This document shows positions 15,918 to 26,231 of a stretch of 49,742 nt of DNA, piece by piece. Origin of the DNA: Cytophagales bacterium (GTDB lineage Bacteria > Bacteroidota > Bacteroidia > Cytophagales > Spirosomataceae). Made by a program: the position numbers and the translations under genes. The notes beneath the pieces were generated by a model. The model saw only the letters and a list, made by a program, of their open reading frames with translations. It had not been told where the DNA came from and made no database searches. The DNA lies in the NCBI GenBank assembly GCA_024742395.1, contig JANSYO010000029.1:1-49742 (forward strand). The letters are read 5' to 3'. Each line of letters begins with the position of its first letter. Position 1 is the stretch's first letter.

Positions 15918-18900
15918 ATGATTGAAACTCAACAAAACTCAGGTCTTTACCAACAGGAGTTTGAACACGACGCTTGTGGTATTGGTTTTCGTGCTCACCT
16001 AAAAGGAGTGAAATCTCACAGTATTGTAACTGATGCCATTCAAATGCTTGAAAGAATGGATCATAGAGGTGCTTGCGGATGTGACCCGAATACAGGTGAC
16101 GGTGCGGGCCTTTTGCTTCAAATACCCCACGAGTTTTTCGTAAGAGAATCCAGGAAAAATGGATTTAAAATACCAAGTGCCGGTGAGTATGGTGTTGGAA
16201 TGATTTTCTTCCCTTTTGAACAAAAGGTGAGAGAAGAATGCAGAGAAGTATTTAACCGTCTTTCTAAAGAATTAGATTTAGAGGTATTGGGCTTTAGAAA
16301 AGTCCCTACGTTGAATGATACTTTAGGTGATGGAAGCAGAAAGGTAGAACCATGGGTTGAGCAAGTTTTTGTTAAGAGACCAGATGATATTGAGGACAGT
16401 CTGAAATTTGAGCGTAAGCTTTATGTACTAAGACAGTATACTTCAAAAATAATTAAGGAGTCTGTCAATGGGGCTTCAGATCGTTATTATTGCTCTAGTT
16501 TGTCATGTAAGACAATTTCGTATAAAGGTCAGTTAACCACAGACCAATTAAAATATTATTTCCCGGATCTTCAGGATCCAAAAGTGGTGTCGGCCTTTGC
16601 TATTGTACACTCGCGATTCTCTACCAATACTTTCCCTTCGTGGAAATTGGCTCAACCATTCAGGTTCATTGCTCACAATGGTGAGATCAATACTGTAAAA
16701 GGAAATGTAAACTGGATACGAGCGGCAGAGAGCTCTTTCTATTCTGAGTTTTTCACTGAAGAAGAAATGGATTTAATCCTCCCTATCTGTGAGAAAGGGA
16801 ATTCAGATTCAGCCATGCTTGATAACGCTATAGAGCTACTTTATCTATCAGGCAGATCTTTACCTCATGTAATGATGATGCTTGTTCCTGAAGCTTGGGA
16901 TGGTAATGAGGATATGGATCCTGTCAGAAAAGCTTTTTATGAGTATCATGCCACCATTATGGAGCCTTGGGATGGACCTGCGTCAATTTCGTTTACAGAT
17001 GGAAAAATTGTAGGGGCAACTCTGGATAGAAATGGTCTTCGTCCTTCAAGATACTGGGTATTAAATGATGATACGGTAGTCATGGCATCTGAGGCTGGTG
17101 TTTTGGATATTGATCAGTCTACAGTAGTTTCTAAAGGACGTCTGCAGCCAGGAAGAATGTTCGTGGTGGATATGGAGCAGGGGAGAATTATTCCTGATGA
17201 AGAGCTCAAAGCAGATATTTGCAGCAGACAGCCATATCAGAAATGGATTGATGACAATAAAATTAACATTGCAGATCTTCCCAAGTCTATCAGACCTTAT
17301 GCCAAGTATAGTCCTGAAAAGTTACTAAAAAGACAAATCACAGCAGGTTTCACCTCTGAAGATTTGAGAATGATTTTAGGGCCAATGGGTTCTCTAGGGA
17401 AAGAGGCTATAGGTTCAATGGGGATAGATACTCCTTTGGCTATTTTATCAGGACAAAGCCAGCATTTATCATCTTACTTTAAGCAATTATTTGCTCAGGT
17501 AACTAACCCGCCAATTGACTCCATCAGAGAGCGATCAATCATGTCGTTGATCTCATTTGTAGGTTCGGCAGAGAATATTTTAACGGAGTCGCCGCAGCAT
17601 TGCCGTCAGGTGCAATTGCAACAACCGGTGCTTACTCCAAAGGAGTTTGATAAACTGAGGTTTGTAGACTATGAAGGTTTTCAGGCAAAAACCATTAATA
17701 CCTACTTTTTAGCAAGTTCTAAAAACCCAGGAGACTCTCTTGCTTTTGCCTTATCAAGAATTTGTCAATATGCAGAAGATGCAATCAAAGACGGCTTTGA
17801 AATCTTGATATTATCTGACAGAGCAGTAGATTCTGAACACGCGGCTATACCATCATTATTAGCCACATCTACTGTACATCATCATCTTATTCGTAAGGGT
17901 TTGAGAGGTAATGTAGGCTTAGTAGTAGAAGCTGCTGATGTTTGGGAGACGCACCATTATGCTACATTAATCGGTTTTGGAGCTGCTGCCGTTTGTCCGT
18001 ATTTGGCTTTTGAAACATTGACTCAAATGAATGAGTCAGGTCAAATAGATGGAAACTTTACGAATAAAGAGGTTTACAAAAACTATATTAAAGCTGCCAA
18101 TAAAGAATTGTTGAAGATATTCTCGAAAATGGGGATTTCGACGCTTCAATCATATCAAGGGGCTCAGATATTTGAATGCCTTGGGCTGAATTCATCTGTA
18201 GTAGATAAGTATTTCACTGGCACCGTTTCAAGAATTGGCGGTTTAGGTATTCAGGAAATAGCTAAAGAAGTTGTTGTTCGTCACAGGGTAGCATATCCGA
18301 AAGTGGAGCAAGATGCAGTGAAGAGATTGGAAGTAGGAGGGGTATATCAGTGGAAACAACGTGGTGAAAAGCACATGTTTAATCCAGATTCAATACACTT
18401 GCTTCAGCAAGCATGCCGAATAGGTGAAAATGACATTGAGGCTGGTTATAAGATATTTAAGAAATACTCGAAACTGATTAATGATCAAACCAAGGAAGCC
18501 TTAACGCTTCGTGGTTTGCTTAAGTTTAAGCAATCCGAATCTATTCCTTTAGATCAGGTGGAGCCTTTGGAAGAGATTTTCAAACGTTTTGCTACCGGAG
18601 CCATGTCATTTGGGTCAATTTCATGGGAAGCTCACACCACTTTGGCTATCGCGATGAACAGAATTGGGGGTAGATCTAATTCGGGAGAGGGTGGTGAAGA
18701 TGAAATCAGATTTACTCCTAATGCAAACGGAGATAATATGTCTTCTAACATAAAGCAGGTGGCATCGGGTCGTTTTGGAGTTACTTCTTATTATTTATCC
18801 AATGCTCATGAGATTCAGATTAAGATGGCTCAGGGAGCGAAACCTGGAGAAGGTGGTCAGCTTCCGGGTCATAAAGTAGATGACTGGATAGGTAGAGTGC

Positions 18901-20474
18901 GTCATAGTACTCCGGGTGTAGGATTAATATCTCCACCTCCGCATCATGATATCTATTCTATTGAAGATTTAGCTCAGCTTATTTATGATTTGAAGAACGC
19001 CAATGAAAAAGCCAGAATATCAGTAAAACTGGTATCTGAAGCTGGTGTTGGTACTATTGCCACCGGTGTGGCAAAGGCTCATTCAGATGTGGTACTTATT
19101 GCCGGATACGATGGAGGTACAGGAGCCTCACCGCTTTCTTCACTACGTCATGCAGGTTTGCCATGGGAGCTTGGTTTGGCAGAAACACACCAAACTCTTG
19201 TAAAGAATAAACTAAGAGGAAGAATTGTTGTTCAGGCAGATGGTCAGATAAGAACAGGTCGTGACCTTGCCATAGCGACTCTATTGGGAGCAGAAGAATA
19301 CGGAGTTGCCACAGCTGCCTTGGTAGCTGCTGGATGTATTTTGATGCGTAAGTGTCATTTGAATACTTGTCCGGTTGGAATTGCTACTCAAAGAAAAGAA
19401 CTAAGGGCCTTGTTTAGCGGAAAGCCTGAACATGTAGTGGCTATGTTTACTTATTTGGCCATGGAAATGCGTGAAATAATGGCAGAGCTAGGTTTCCGCA
19501 GTGTGAATGAGATGGTTGGTCAGGTTCAATTGTTAGAGAAAAGACCAGATATAAAACATTGGAAATATAAAGATTTAGACTTGTCAAAAATCCTTTATAA
19601 GGAGTCTACAACATTAGATGTGGCTCAATATAAAAAGGAAGAACAAGATCATGGTATTCAGTTTGTCCTAGACAGACAAATGATTAAGGATGCCAAACCT
19701 GCTCTGGAAAATGGAGAAAAAGTGAGAGCAGAATATCTGGTGAACAACCTGGATAGAACCATTGGTGCAATGCTCTCAAATCAAATTTCTTTGAAATATA
19801 AAGGAGAAGGTTTGCCTTCGGGTACAATACATTACAAATTCAGAGGAACTGCAGGGCAATCTTTCGGTGCATTTTCTACAAAGGGCTTAAAATTTGAGCT
19901 GGAAGGAGATGCCAACGATTACTTTGGAAAAGGACTTTGTGGTGCTGAACTGATAGTTTATCCAGATAGAAAAGCCACCTTCAAAGCTGAAGAGAATATG
20001 GCTGTGGGTAATGTTTCGTTTTATGGTGCAACTTCTGGCGAGGCGTTTATTCGCGGAATTGCCGGAGAACGTTTCTGTGTAAGGAATTCCGGAGCCAGAG
20101 TAGTGGTAGAAGGAATCGGGGATCACGGATGCGAATACATGACAGGGGGTACAGTAATCGTACTTGGAGAGACTGGAGGAAATTTTGCAGCGGGTATGTC
20201 TGGTGGTCTTGCTTTTGTGTATGATAAGCATGATAAGTTTGACGAACGCTGTAATAAAGAGCTTGTTGATCTTGATGAGCTGGAGAAAGATGACGAAGAA
20301 ATGCTGAAAGGCATGATTACGAAGCATTTAAATGCAACGGGAAGTGAGGTTGCCAAAGGCATTCTGAATAACTGGGGAGAGGAGCTTAAGCATTTTGTTA
20401 AAGTTTACCCTCGTGATTATAAGCGTATACTTTCTGAGCGTAAGCAAAAGAAAGGGGAACTGGTAGCAGCTTAA
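15918..20474 (+). CDS. gltB: Glutamate synthase (NADPH-type), large subunit
   Basis: A 1518-residue protein. The class II glutaminase nucleophile is expected at Cys20 in 'FEHDACGIGF'; the first 19 residues would be removed as a propeptide. The central domain and the FMN-binding synthase domain follow ('GGRSNSGEGGEDEIRF', 'PGEGGQLPGHKV', 'ISPPPHHDIYSIEDLAQL'). The 3Fe-4S motif 'CHLNTCPVGIATQ' is near residues 1145-1157. The C-terminal beta-helix is rich in Gly ('GDHGCEYMTGGTVIVLGETG'). Glutamine amide nitrogen is passed to 2-oxoglutarate, giving two glutamates. gltD follows after 34 bases. Confidence 0.98.
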   Translation: MIETQQNSGLYQQEFEHDACGIGFRAHLKGVKSHSIVTDAIQMLERMDHRGACGCDPNTGDGAGLLLQIPHEFFVRESRKNGFKIPSAGEYGVGMIFFPFEQKVREECREVFNRLSKELDLEVLGFRKVPTLNDTLGDGSRKVEPWVEQVFVKRPDDIEDSLKFERKLYVLRQYTSKIIKESVNGASDRYYCSSLSCKTISYKGQLTTDQLKYYFPDLQDPKVVSAFAIVHSRFSTNTFPSWKLAQPFRFIAHNGEINTVKGNVNWIRAAESSFYSEFFTEEEMDLILPICEKGNSDSAMLDNAIELLYLSGRSLPHVMMMLVPEAWDGNEDMDPVRKAFYEYHATIMEPWDGPASISFTDGKIVGATLDRNGLRPSRYWVLNDDTVVMASEAGVLDIDQSTVVSKGRLQPGRMFVVDMEQGRIIPDEELKADICSRQPYQKWIDDNKINIADLPKSIRPYAKYSPEKLLKRQITAGFTSEDLRMILGPMGSLGKEAIGSMGIDTPLAILSGQSQHLSSYFKQLFAQVTNPPIDSIRERSIMSLISFVGSAENILTESPQHCRQVQLQQPVLTPKEFDKLRFVDYEGFQAKTINTYFLASSKNPGDSLAFALSRICQYAEDAIKDGFEILILSDRAVDSEHAAIPSLLATSTVHHHLIRKGLRGNVGLVVEAADVWETHHYATLIGFGAAAVCPYLAFETLTQMNESGQIDGNFTNKEVYKNYIKAANKELLKIFSKMGISTLQSYQGAQIFECLGLNSSVVDKYFTGTVSRIGGLGIQEIAKEVVVRHRVAYPKVEQDAVKRLEVGGVYQWKQRGEKHMFNPDSIHLLQQACRIGENDIEAGYKIFKKYSKLINDQTKEALTLRGLLKFKQSESIPLDQVEPLEEIFKRFATGAMSFGSISWEAHTTLAIAMNRIGGRSNSGEGGEDEIRFTPNANGDNMSSNIKQVASGRFGVTSYYLSNAHEIQIKMAQGAKPGEGGQLPGHKVDDWIGRVRHSTPGVGLISPPPHHDIYSIEDLAQLIYDLKNANEKARISVKLVSEAGVGTIATGVAKAHSDVVLIAGYDGGTGASPLSSLRHAGLPWELGLAETHQTLVKNKLRGRIVVQADGQIRTGRDLAIATLLGAEEYGVATAALVAAGCILMRKCHLNTCPVGIATQRKELRALFSGKPEHVVAMFTYLAMEMREIMAELGFRSVNEMVGQVQLLEKRPDIKHWKYKDLDLSKILYKESTTLDVAQYKKEEQDHGIQFVLDRQMIKDAKPALENGEKVRAEYLVNNLDRTIGAMLSNQISLKYKGEGLPSGTIHYKFRGTAGQSFGAFSTKGLKFELEGDANDYFGKGLCGAELIVYPDRKATFKAEENMAVGNVSFYGATSGEAFIRGIAGERFCVRNSGARVVVEGIGDHGCEYMTGGTVIVLGETGGNFAAGMSGGLAFVYDKHDKFDERCNKELVDLDELEKDDEEMLKGMITKHLNATGSEVAKGILNNWGEELKHFVKVYPRDYKRILSERKQKKGELVAA

Positions 20475-20508
20475 GGAAGTCTAATTTTAAAAGTACAACA
20501 GATTTAAG

Positions 20509-22023
20509 ATGGGAAAACCTACAGGTTTTTTAGAATTTGAAAGAAAAGCATCTCTAAAAAGAGATGTGAATGAAAGAAAACAAGATTATAACGAAGTAGA
20601 AAAGGCGTACAGCAAAGAACAAACAACTGAGCAGGCAGCTCGTTGTATGGACTGCGGAATACCTTTTTGCCATAATGGATGTCCATTGGGGAATATTATT
20701 CCTGAATTTAATGATGCCGTATATGAGGAGAATTGGAAGCTGGCTTATGAGTTATTAAGCAGTACCAATAACTTTCCTGAATTTACTGGTCGTATATGTC
20801 CGGCACCTTGTGAGTCTTCTTGTGTATTAGGTATTAATAAGCCACCTGTGGCAATTGAATATATTGAGAAGTCTATTATTGAAAAGGCTTTTGAAGAGGG
20901 ATGGGTAGTGGCTCATCCTCCAAAAGTGAGAACAGGTAAGACTGTTGCTGTAGTGGGCTCTGGCCCTGCAGGTATGGCAGCGGCCAGTCAACTGAATAAG
21001 GCAGGCCATACGGTTACACTTTTTGAAAGAGCCGATCAAATTGGAGGATTGGTAAGATACGGTATCCCGGATTTTAAGCTTAATAAGGATATTATAGACC
21101 GTAGAATCGCGGTTATGGAAGAAGAAGGCGTTATCTTCAAAACCAACACGAATGTAGGTGTAGATATTTCTGCAGAGAAACTAGAGAGAGAATTTGATGC
21201 AATTGTCCTTTCTGGTGGTTCGACTGTTCCAAGAGATTTGGCTATTGATGGTCGAAATTTGAAGGGAGTTCATTTTGCAATGGAATTCCTTAGTCAGCAA
21301 AACAAAAGAGTAGCTGAATCAAAAGGCAAGCCTGTCAATCAGGATAAGGATCATCAAGGATTACCTTATGCTAATGGAGATATTTTGGCTATAGATAAGA
21401 ATGTGGTAGTAATTGGAGGTGGTGACACAGGATCTGACTGTGTAGGAACTTCTAACAGACACAAAGCAAAGAGCATTACTCAGATTGAGATTATGCCAAT
21501 GCCACCGGAAACCAGAGCGGCAAGTACGCCATGGCCACTTTGGCCAATGCAGCTTAGAACCAGTACCTCTCACGAAGAGGGCTGCGAAAGAGGCTGGTCT
21601 ATTAATACTAAGGAATTCGTAGGAGACGGAAATGGTAACCTTAAAGCTCTGAAATTGGTGGATATTGAGTGGGTAAGAGAGAATGAGCGTATGGTAATGA
21701 AGGAGGTTCCGGGAACCGAGAGGGAAGTTCCTTGTGAACTAGCCTTACTAGCTGCAGGTTTTCTTCATCCGCAGCAAGAGGGTTTATTAAATGACCTGGG
21801 TGTTGAGTATGATCAAAGAGGAAATGTGAATGCTACAAAGTATCAGACCAGCAATGAGAAAATATTTGCTGCTGGAGATATGCGTAGAGGACAATCATTA
21901 GTTGTATGGGCTATTTCTGAAGGTAGAGAAGCTGCCAGAGCGGTGGATGAATACTTGATGGGACAGTCTTTCTTGGAAGCAAAATCTGTCTCTATGATTT
22001 CTCCACAGTATTTAGGAGTATAA
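20509..22023 (+). CDS. gltD: Glutamate synthase, small subunit
   Basis: A 504-residue FAD and NAD(P)H-binding subunit that feeds electrons to GltB. N-terminal cysteine clusters 'CMDCGIPFCHNGCPLG' (about residues 46-61) and 'CPAPCESSCVLGI' (about residues 98-110) bind two 4Fe-4S centres. The FAD-binding motif 'VAVVGSGPAGMAAASQL' is near residue 147 and the NADPH-binding 'NVVVIGGGDTGSDCVGT' near residue 298. The C-terminus has 'IFAAGDMRRGQSLVVWAISEG'. Length is slightly above the usual 470-490. A strong terminator follows at 22044-22076. Confidence 0.98.
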   Translation: MGKPTGFLEFERKASLKRDVNERKQDYNEVEKAYSKEQTTEQAARCMDCGIPFCHNGCPLGNIIPEFNDAVYEENWKLAYELLSSTNNFPEFTGRICPAPCESSCVLGINKPPVAIEYIEKSIIEKAFEEGWVVAHPPKVRTGKTVAVVGSGPAGMAAASQLNKAGHTVTLFERADQIGGLVRYGIPDFKLNKDIIDRRIAVMEEEGVIFKTNTNVGVDISAEKLEREFDAIVLSGGSTVPRDLAIDGRNLKGVHFAMEFLSQQNKRVAESKGKPVNQDKDHQGLPYANGDILAIDKNVVVIGGGDTGSDCVGTSNRHKAKSITQIEIMPMPPETRAASTPWPLWPMQLRTSTSHEEGCERGWSINTKEFVGDGNGNLKALKLVDIEWVRENERMVMKEVPGTEREVPCELALLAAGFLHPQQEGLLNDLGVEYDQRGNVNATKYQTSNEKIFAAGDMRRGQSLVVWAISEGREAARAVDEYLMGQSFLEAKSVSMISPQYLGV

Positions 22024-22043
22024 TTAAGATTATTAATAGGTAG

Positions 22044-22076
22044 AAAAGGACAGCTTGTTACAAGCTGTCCTTTTTT
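22044..22076 (+). terminator. Intrinsic terminator after gltD
   Basis: A 14-base perfect stem (22044-22057 with 22061-22074; arm AAAAGGACAGCTTG) has a three-base loop, TTA, and runs into a U tract. Because its left arm starts with A residues it could also work leftward. It separates gltBD from rnhB. Confidence 0.93.
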
Positions 22077-22099
22077 ATTCAAATTCACTACTTTAGAGT

Positions 22100-22687
22100 A
22101 TGCTTTTGCCATTTTTCAATAAGAGTGTAATTGAAGCCGGACTTGATGAAGCTGGTCGCGGATGCCTGGCAGGACCGGTCGTTGCAGCGGCCGTAATTCT
22201 TCCTGAAAACTATGATAATGAGCTTCTAAATGATTCAAAACAACTTAAGAAAGAAGAACGTAATACTTTAGCAGAAGCCATTAAAATAGATGCATTAGCT
22301 TATTCTATAGGTCTATGCAGCCCTACAGAGATTGATGAAATCAATATTCTCTGGGCTAGTATGAAGGCAATGCACAAAGCTGTTGATGTATTGTCTGTCA
22401 AACCTGAACATCTTCTTGTAGATGGAAATAAATTTAAACCCTATTTAGGCATTCCTCATACATGTATTATAAAGGGTGATGGCAAATATCAAAGTATCGC
22501 TGCAGCCAGTATTTTGGCAAAGACGTACAGAGATGAACTTATGGAAAAGTATGCTTTGGAGTATCCTGGCTACGGATGGGAGCACAATGCAGGTTATCCT
22601 ACCATAAAACACAGAAATGCAATTGTGAGTCAAGGAATTACAGTACTACACAGGAAAACATTCAGGCTGTTTAAGAAGCAAAGTTAG
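22100..22687 (+). CDS. rnhB: Ribonuclease HII
   Basis: A 195-residue endonuclease that cuts RNA in RNA-DNA hybrids and at single ribonucleotides in DNA. The signature 'AGLDEAGRGCLAGPVVAAAV' gives metal-binding Asp16 and Glu17; 'HLLVDGNKF' (Asp) and 'IKGDGKYQSIAAASILAKTYRD' follow. Length is typical. A TACTTTAG box at 22089-22096 may be a weak -7 element, which would make the message nearly leaderless. The 3' end overlaps the opposing glycosyltransferase gene by 17 bases. Confidence 0.96.
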   Translation: MLLPFFNKSVIEAGLDEAGRGCLAGPVVAAAVILPENYDNELLNDSKQLKKEERNTLAEAIKIDALAYSIGLCSPTEIDEINILWASMKAMHKAVDVLSVKPEHLLVDGNKFKPYLGIPHTCIIKGDGKYQSIAAASILAKTYRDELMEKYALEYPGYGWEHNAGYPTIKHRNAIVSQGITVLHRKTFRLFKKQS

Positions 22688-23843
22688 CCAGATACTTTTT
22701 GAGCTTTATTACAGAAGTATCAAAATTATATAATTCTAAAACCTGTTTTTTCCCTGTCTGACCTTTCAAAGAAGACAAATCAGGATTGTTTCTTAGAAAT
22801 TTGAGGTTTTCAACCAGCCCTTGAATATTGAGGTATTCGGTTAGCAAACCGGCAGAGTCTTTTACAAACTCACCACAGCCACCTGATTTCTCAAAACCAA
22901 GAATTGGTTTTTCACACAGAGCAGCCTCCAGCATGACTAATGGAAATGGGTCTTCACGACTACTGACAAGGAAAACGTCTAAAGAATTGATAATTTCAAT
23001 TGCTTTCGGAGTAGGAGCAATGAATGAAATAGAATTACCTATTCCCATTTTAGCTACATCATAGGCTATTTTATCAAAATACTCCCCTACCTTTTTTACC
23101 CCAATCCATACGAAATGAACCTTGTCTTTTAATTCCTGATCCTGTTGGGCAGCAGCGACAAAATTGATGAATACATCAAGACCTTTCCGCCATTCTGCAT
23201 TACCACATGCTCCTACCAGGTAAGTATTCTGTGGAATACCGAACTCTTCTTTAATTACCCTCGAGTTTGTATGAATAAGTGTGTTTAAAACAGCTTCATT
23301 ATCAACAAATGAATGAATGACAGTGGTCTTGTCTTTTAATCTAGGGTCATTCTTTATCAGATTGTCTGAAACGGCTTGAGAACAAGCAATAATACCTTCA
23401 GAATCTGTCAAAAGTTTATTTCTTTCTACCTCATTTGCATATAGGTCTAAAGAGAATTGCAGTTCGTGAATATGCGTTATTAATGGAACATTCAATTCCT
23501 TTTTGAGCATTAATGCACCATGGGCAGATGCTATAGTATTGGCATAGATTAAGTCAAAGTTTCCATTTCTAAATTCTGACTTAATATACTCGATCTGTCT
23601 ATTTTCAATTCCTTTAGAGAAGAGCCTTTTTATTCTTCCCGAATTTTCTTCCTGGGGTAAGCCCTTAACTGTGCAAACTGCTTCAAATTCTTCAAGTAAT
23701 GGTCCCCATTTAACCAAACAAAGAAGCTCCATTGAATACCCAAATGCCTTAAAATCCTTCATAATATTAAGAAGGAATAATTGAGCTCCCGCTCTATTTG
23801 CATCATGACTAATAAAAAGAATCTTTGGTTTTGACGGATCCAA
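22671..23843 (-). CDS. Glycosyltransferase family 4 (GT-B)
   Basis: A 390-residue protein with a GT-B layout: N-terminal 'PKILFISHDANRAGAQLFLLN', then 'LVGACGNAEWRKGLDVFINF' at the domain junction (about residue 215), and 'VFLVSSREDPFPLVMLEAAL' near residue 295 as the donor-binding E-x7-E region. It is the last gene of the polysaccharide export operon, two bases after the aminotransferase. It probably builds the repeat unit exported by the Wzm/Wzt transporter. The sugar specificity is not predictable. Confidence 0.9.
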   Translation of the reverse strand: MDPSKPKILFISHDANRAGAQLFLLNIMKDFKAFGYSMELLCLVKWGPLLEEFEAVCTVKGLPQEENSGRIKRLFSKGIENRQIEYIKSEFRNGNFDLIYANTIASAHGALMLKKELNVPLITHIHELQFSLDLYANEVERNKLLTDSEGIIACSQAVSDNLIKNDPRLKDKTTVIHSFVDNEAVLNTLIHTNSRVIKEEFGIPQNTYLVGACGNAEWRKGLDVFINFVAAAQQDQELKDKVHFVWIGVKKVGEYFDKIAYDVAKMGIGNSISFIAPTPKAIEIINSLDVFLVSSREDPFPLVMLEAALCEKPILGFEKSGGCGEFVKDSAGLLTEYLNIQGLVENLKFLRNNPDLSSLKGQTGKKQVLELYNFDTSVIKLKKYLANFAS

Positions 23844-23845
23844 TT

Positions 23846-24925
23846 TTAAAGTGTTTCGTTAATAATTTTAACTATTCTTAATTGATCTTCTTCTGAAAGA
23901 TCTGGGTAAAGAGGAATGGATAGCACCCTGTTTACAACTGATTCTGAAACAGGACAACTATCTGTGCTATTCACATAGTCTAAGGTATTTAAAGATGGGT
24001 AGAAATATCTTCTAGGGAATATGTCTTCCTTATTTAGAGCTTCGATAACTTTTATTGTTATTTCTCCATCGGGGAGCACAATGGGATAATAGGCGTAATT
24101 ATATTCTAAATCATTTTCCTTAGAGTGAGGTTTAAATAAAACATCAAAGTTCAGTAATTCATCATATCGCTCACTCAATATCCGCCGTTTTTGAATATTG
24201 CTTTTCAAATGAGGTAAAACTGCCAGACCCATAGCTGCGTGGAATTCGGAGTTTTTAGCATTAATTCCTACACTGTAATAATTATCATTTACGTGCCCAA
24301 AGCTTCTTAAAAGCGAGAGTTTATCATTTAACTCTTTGCTTTTACACATAATAGAACCACCTTCTATGGTATGAAAAACTTTGGTGGCATGGAAACTACA
24401 GGTAGATACATCACCATAGGTTAGAAGTGACTTTCCATTCAGTTTAACGCCAAATGCGTGAGCCGCATCATAGATAACAGGAATGCTATGTTTATTCCCA
24501 ATCTCTTCAATTTGTTCTACATTACAAGGGTTGCCATAAACATGTGTGGCAAGTATTGCGGACGTTTTGTTAGTTATTTTATCTTCTATTAAATCAGGAT
24601 TTAAATTGAGGTCATGCTGCGAAATATCTGCAAAGCGTGGAACACAATTTTCCCACAAAATTGAAGTGGTGGTAGCACAATAGGAGTAAGGTGTTGTAAT
24701 AATTTCTCCTTTAAGATCTAAGGCTTTAATGGCCAATTGCAAGGCAATAGTACCGTTTCCTAAGAATAAAAAATTATCTGTTTGCAGATACTTCTTTAAC
24801 TCCGATTCCAGTTTTTGAAGAATCGGTCCGTTATTAGTGAGCCAGTGTGACTCCCAAATTTGATTTAAAAATTGTTGGTATTCCTCTTTAGGTGGAAGGA
24901 AAGATTTGGTGACAAAGATACTCAC
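23846..24925 (-). CDS. DegT/DnrJ/EryC1/StrS-family sugar aminotransferase
   Basis: A 359-residue PLP enzyme that transfers an amino group from glutamate to a keto-sugar nucleotide. Asp153 ('YDAAHAFGV') contacts the PLP ring nitrogen. Lys182 in 'SFHATKVFHTIEGG' is the Schiff-base lysine; the 'ATK' form with 'HTIEGG' is typical of the VioA/FdtB branch that makes 4- or 3-amino-deoxy sugars on dTDP. The start codon is GTG at 24925. It is separated from the ABC transporter genes by 55 bases. It implies that the exported glycan contains an amino-deoxy sugar, but the dehydratase making its substrate is not in the window. Confidence 0.92.
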   Translation of the reverse strand: MSIFVTKSFLPPKEEYQQFLNQIWESHWLTNNGPILQKLESELKKYLQTDNFLFLGNGTIALQLAIKALDLKGEIITTPYSYCATTTSILWENCVPRFADISQHDLNLNPDLIEDKITNKTSAILATHVYGNPCNVEQIEEIGNKHSIPVIYDAAHAFGVKLNGKSLLTYGDVSTCSFHATKVFHTIEGGSIMCKSKELNDKLSLLRSFGHVNDNYYSVGINAKNSEFHAAMGLAVLPHLKSNIQKRRILSERYDELLNFDVLFKPHSKENDLEYNYAYYPIVLPDGEITIKVIEALNKEDIFPRRYFYPSLNTLDYVNSTDSCPVSESVVNRVLSIPLYPDLSEEDQLRIVKIINETL

Positions 24926-24980
24926 TAAGTGTAGTCTAAAAGGTTTCTGTCAAAATTAAGGAATGAAACCAGAATAGAGA

Positions 24981-26225
24981 CTATTCTACCAACTCTTTTT
25001 GCCATGTTTTTACTTTCAGACTCATTGGCCTTACGGCCCCCGGCCATTTACCCAAATATTCTGAACCTTCTCTGAAGTCGTGAATATCAAATTGCAAGGC
25101 TTCATCAAAGACAAAAAGAGGTTTAAGTCCATCTTGGACTACCATGAGTGAAACGTAGTATGAACCATCATTTAGGAAGTCCCCCGGTATTTTAAATTCA
25201 CAGGAAATGATTCCCTTTTGAAAGTTTCGACTTTCGTTTGCCATGTTAAAAATACACTCGCCGGTCATTGAATAAAGAAAAACACTGAGATTCAGATTGG
25301 CATTATCAAGGTCGTTCCAGAATTCATATTCAATTTTCAAAGGAACTTTAGTGGTTAACTGTGCCCCACTGGCCAATTCCTCATCTGATTTGAGCTCAAC
25401 TCTTTTTGCAAAAATTCCGTTCTGACCGGGAGCTTCATTGATTGTATCCCATTCTTGCTTTATCTGGAATGCAGATACTTTCTGAATGTAATTATGAATG
25501 ACATTCTTAATAGGGCCATGATCTATTAATTCACCTTTGCTTAAAAAAGCACCTTTGTCACAAAGACTTTCTACTGCCGTAAGATTATGACTAACGAAAA
25601 GAATAGTACGCCCACTCTTCGAAACATCACGCATTTTCCCGATGCTTTTCTTTTGGAAATCAGCATCCCCTACGGCCAATACTTCATCAACCACAAGTAT
25701 TTCAGGTTCTAAATGTGCGGCAATGGCGAAACCTAATCTAACGTACATTCCGGAAGAATAACGTTTAACGGGGGTGTCCAGAAACTTTTGAATGCCGGCA
25801 AACTCAACAATATTGTCAAATTGAGTGTCAATTTCATATTTCCTCATGCCCAGAATGGAGCCATTAAGGTATATGTTCTCTCTACCGGTTAACTCAGGAT
25901 GAAAGCCAGTTCCAACTTCCAAAAGACTGGCCATTCTGCCTTTAATTCTAATTTCTCCAGAGGTGGGTGCTGTGATTCTACTTAATAATTTAAGCAAAGT
26001 TGACTTACCGGCACCATTTGAGCCAATTAATCCTAATCGGTCTCCTGGCTCTACTTTAAGATTTATGTTTTTTAAAGCCCAGAATATTTCCTTTTCAGAG
26101 ACCTTTTGTCCTCTAAAGACAGAATTAGCAAAATTGACAATATCGTCTCTTAAAGTATTTCCTTTGCTAAGCTTATGCTTGATGACATAGCTTTTTGAAG
26201 CGTTATCTATCGTTATTACTGACAT
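24981..26225 (-). CDS. wzt: Polysaccharide ABC transporter, ATP-binding protein with cargo domain
   Basis: A 414-residue protein. The ATPase half (about 1-245) has Walker A 'GLIGSNGAGKST' with Lys74, the signature 'YSSGMYVRLGFAIAAH' and Walker B 'ILVVDEVLAVGD'. From about residue 255 there is a beta-rich extension ('GIFAKRVELKSDEELASGAQ...FKIPGDFLNDGSYYVSLMVV') like the C-terminal carbohydrate-binding domain of Wzt, which recognises the non-reducing end of O-antigen chains. It is six bases downstream of the permease gene. This supports an ABC-dependent route in which chain-end modification controls export. Confidence 0.93.
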   Translation of the reverse strand: MSVITIDNASKSYVIKHKLSKGNTLRDDIVNFANSVFRGQKVSEKEIFWALKNINLKVEPGDRLGLIGSNGAGKSTLLKLLSRITAPTSGEIRIKGRMASLLEVGTGFHPELTGRENIYLNGSILGMRKYEIDTQFDNIVEFAGIQKFLDTPVKRYSSGMYVRLGFAIAAHLEPEILVVDEVLAVGDADFQKKSIGKMRDVSKSGRTILFVSHNLTAVESLCDKGAFLSKGELIDHGPIKNVIHNYIQKVSAFQIKQEWDTINEAPGQNGIFAKRVELKSDEELASGAQLTTKVPLKIEYEFWNDLDNANLNLSVFLYSMTGECIFNMANESRNFQKGIISCEFKIPGDFLNDGSYYVSLMVVQDGLKPLFVFDEALQFDIHDFREGSEYLGKWPGAVRPMSLKVKTWQKELVE

Positions 26226-26231
26226 AAGCTG

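Noticed and set aside
19887-20327. A 146-codon minus-strand open frame inside gltB
   Set aside because: It lies wholly in the conserved C-terminal region of gltB, has no plausible domain, and its composition (rich in His, Ile, Phe and Tyr) fits an antisense frame.
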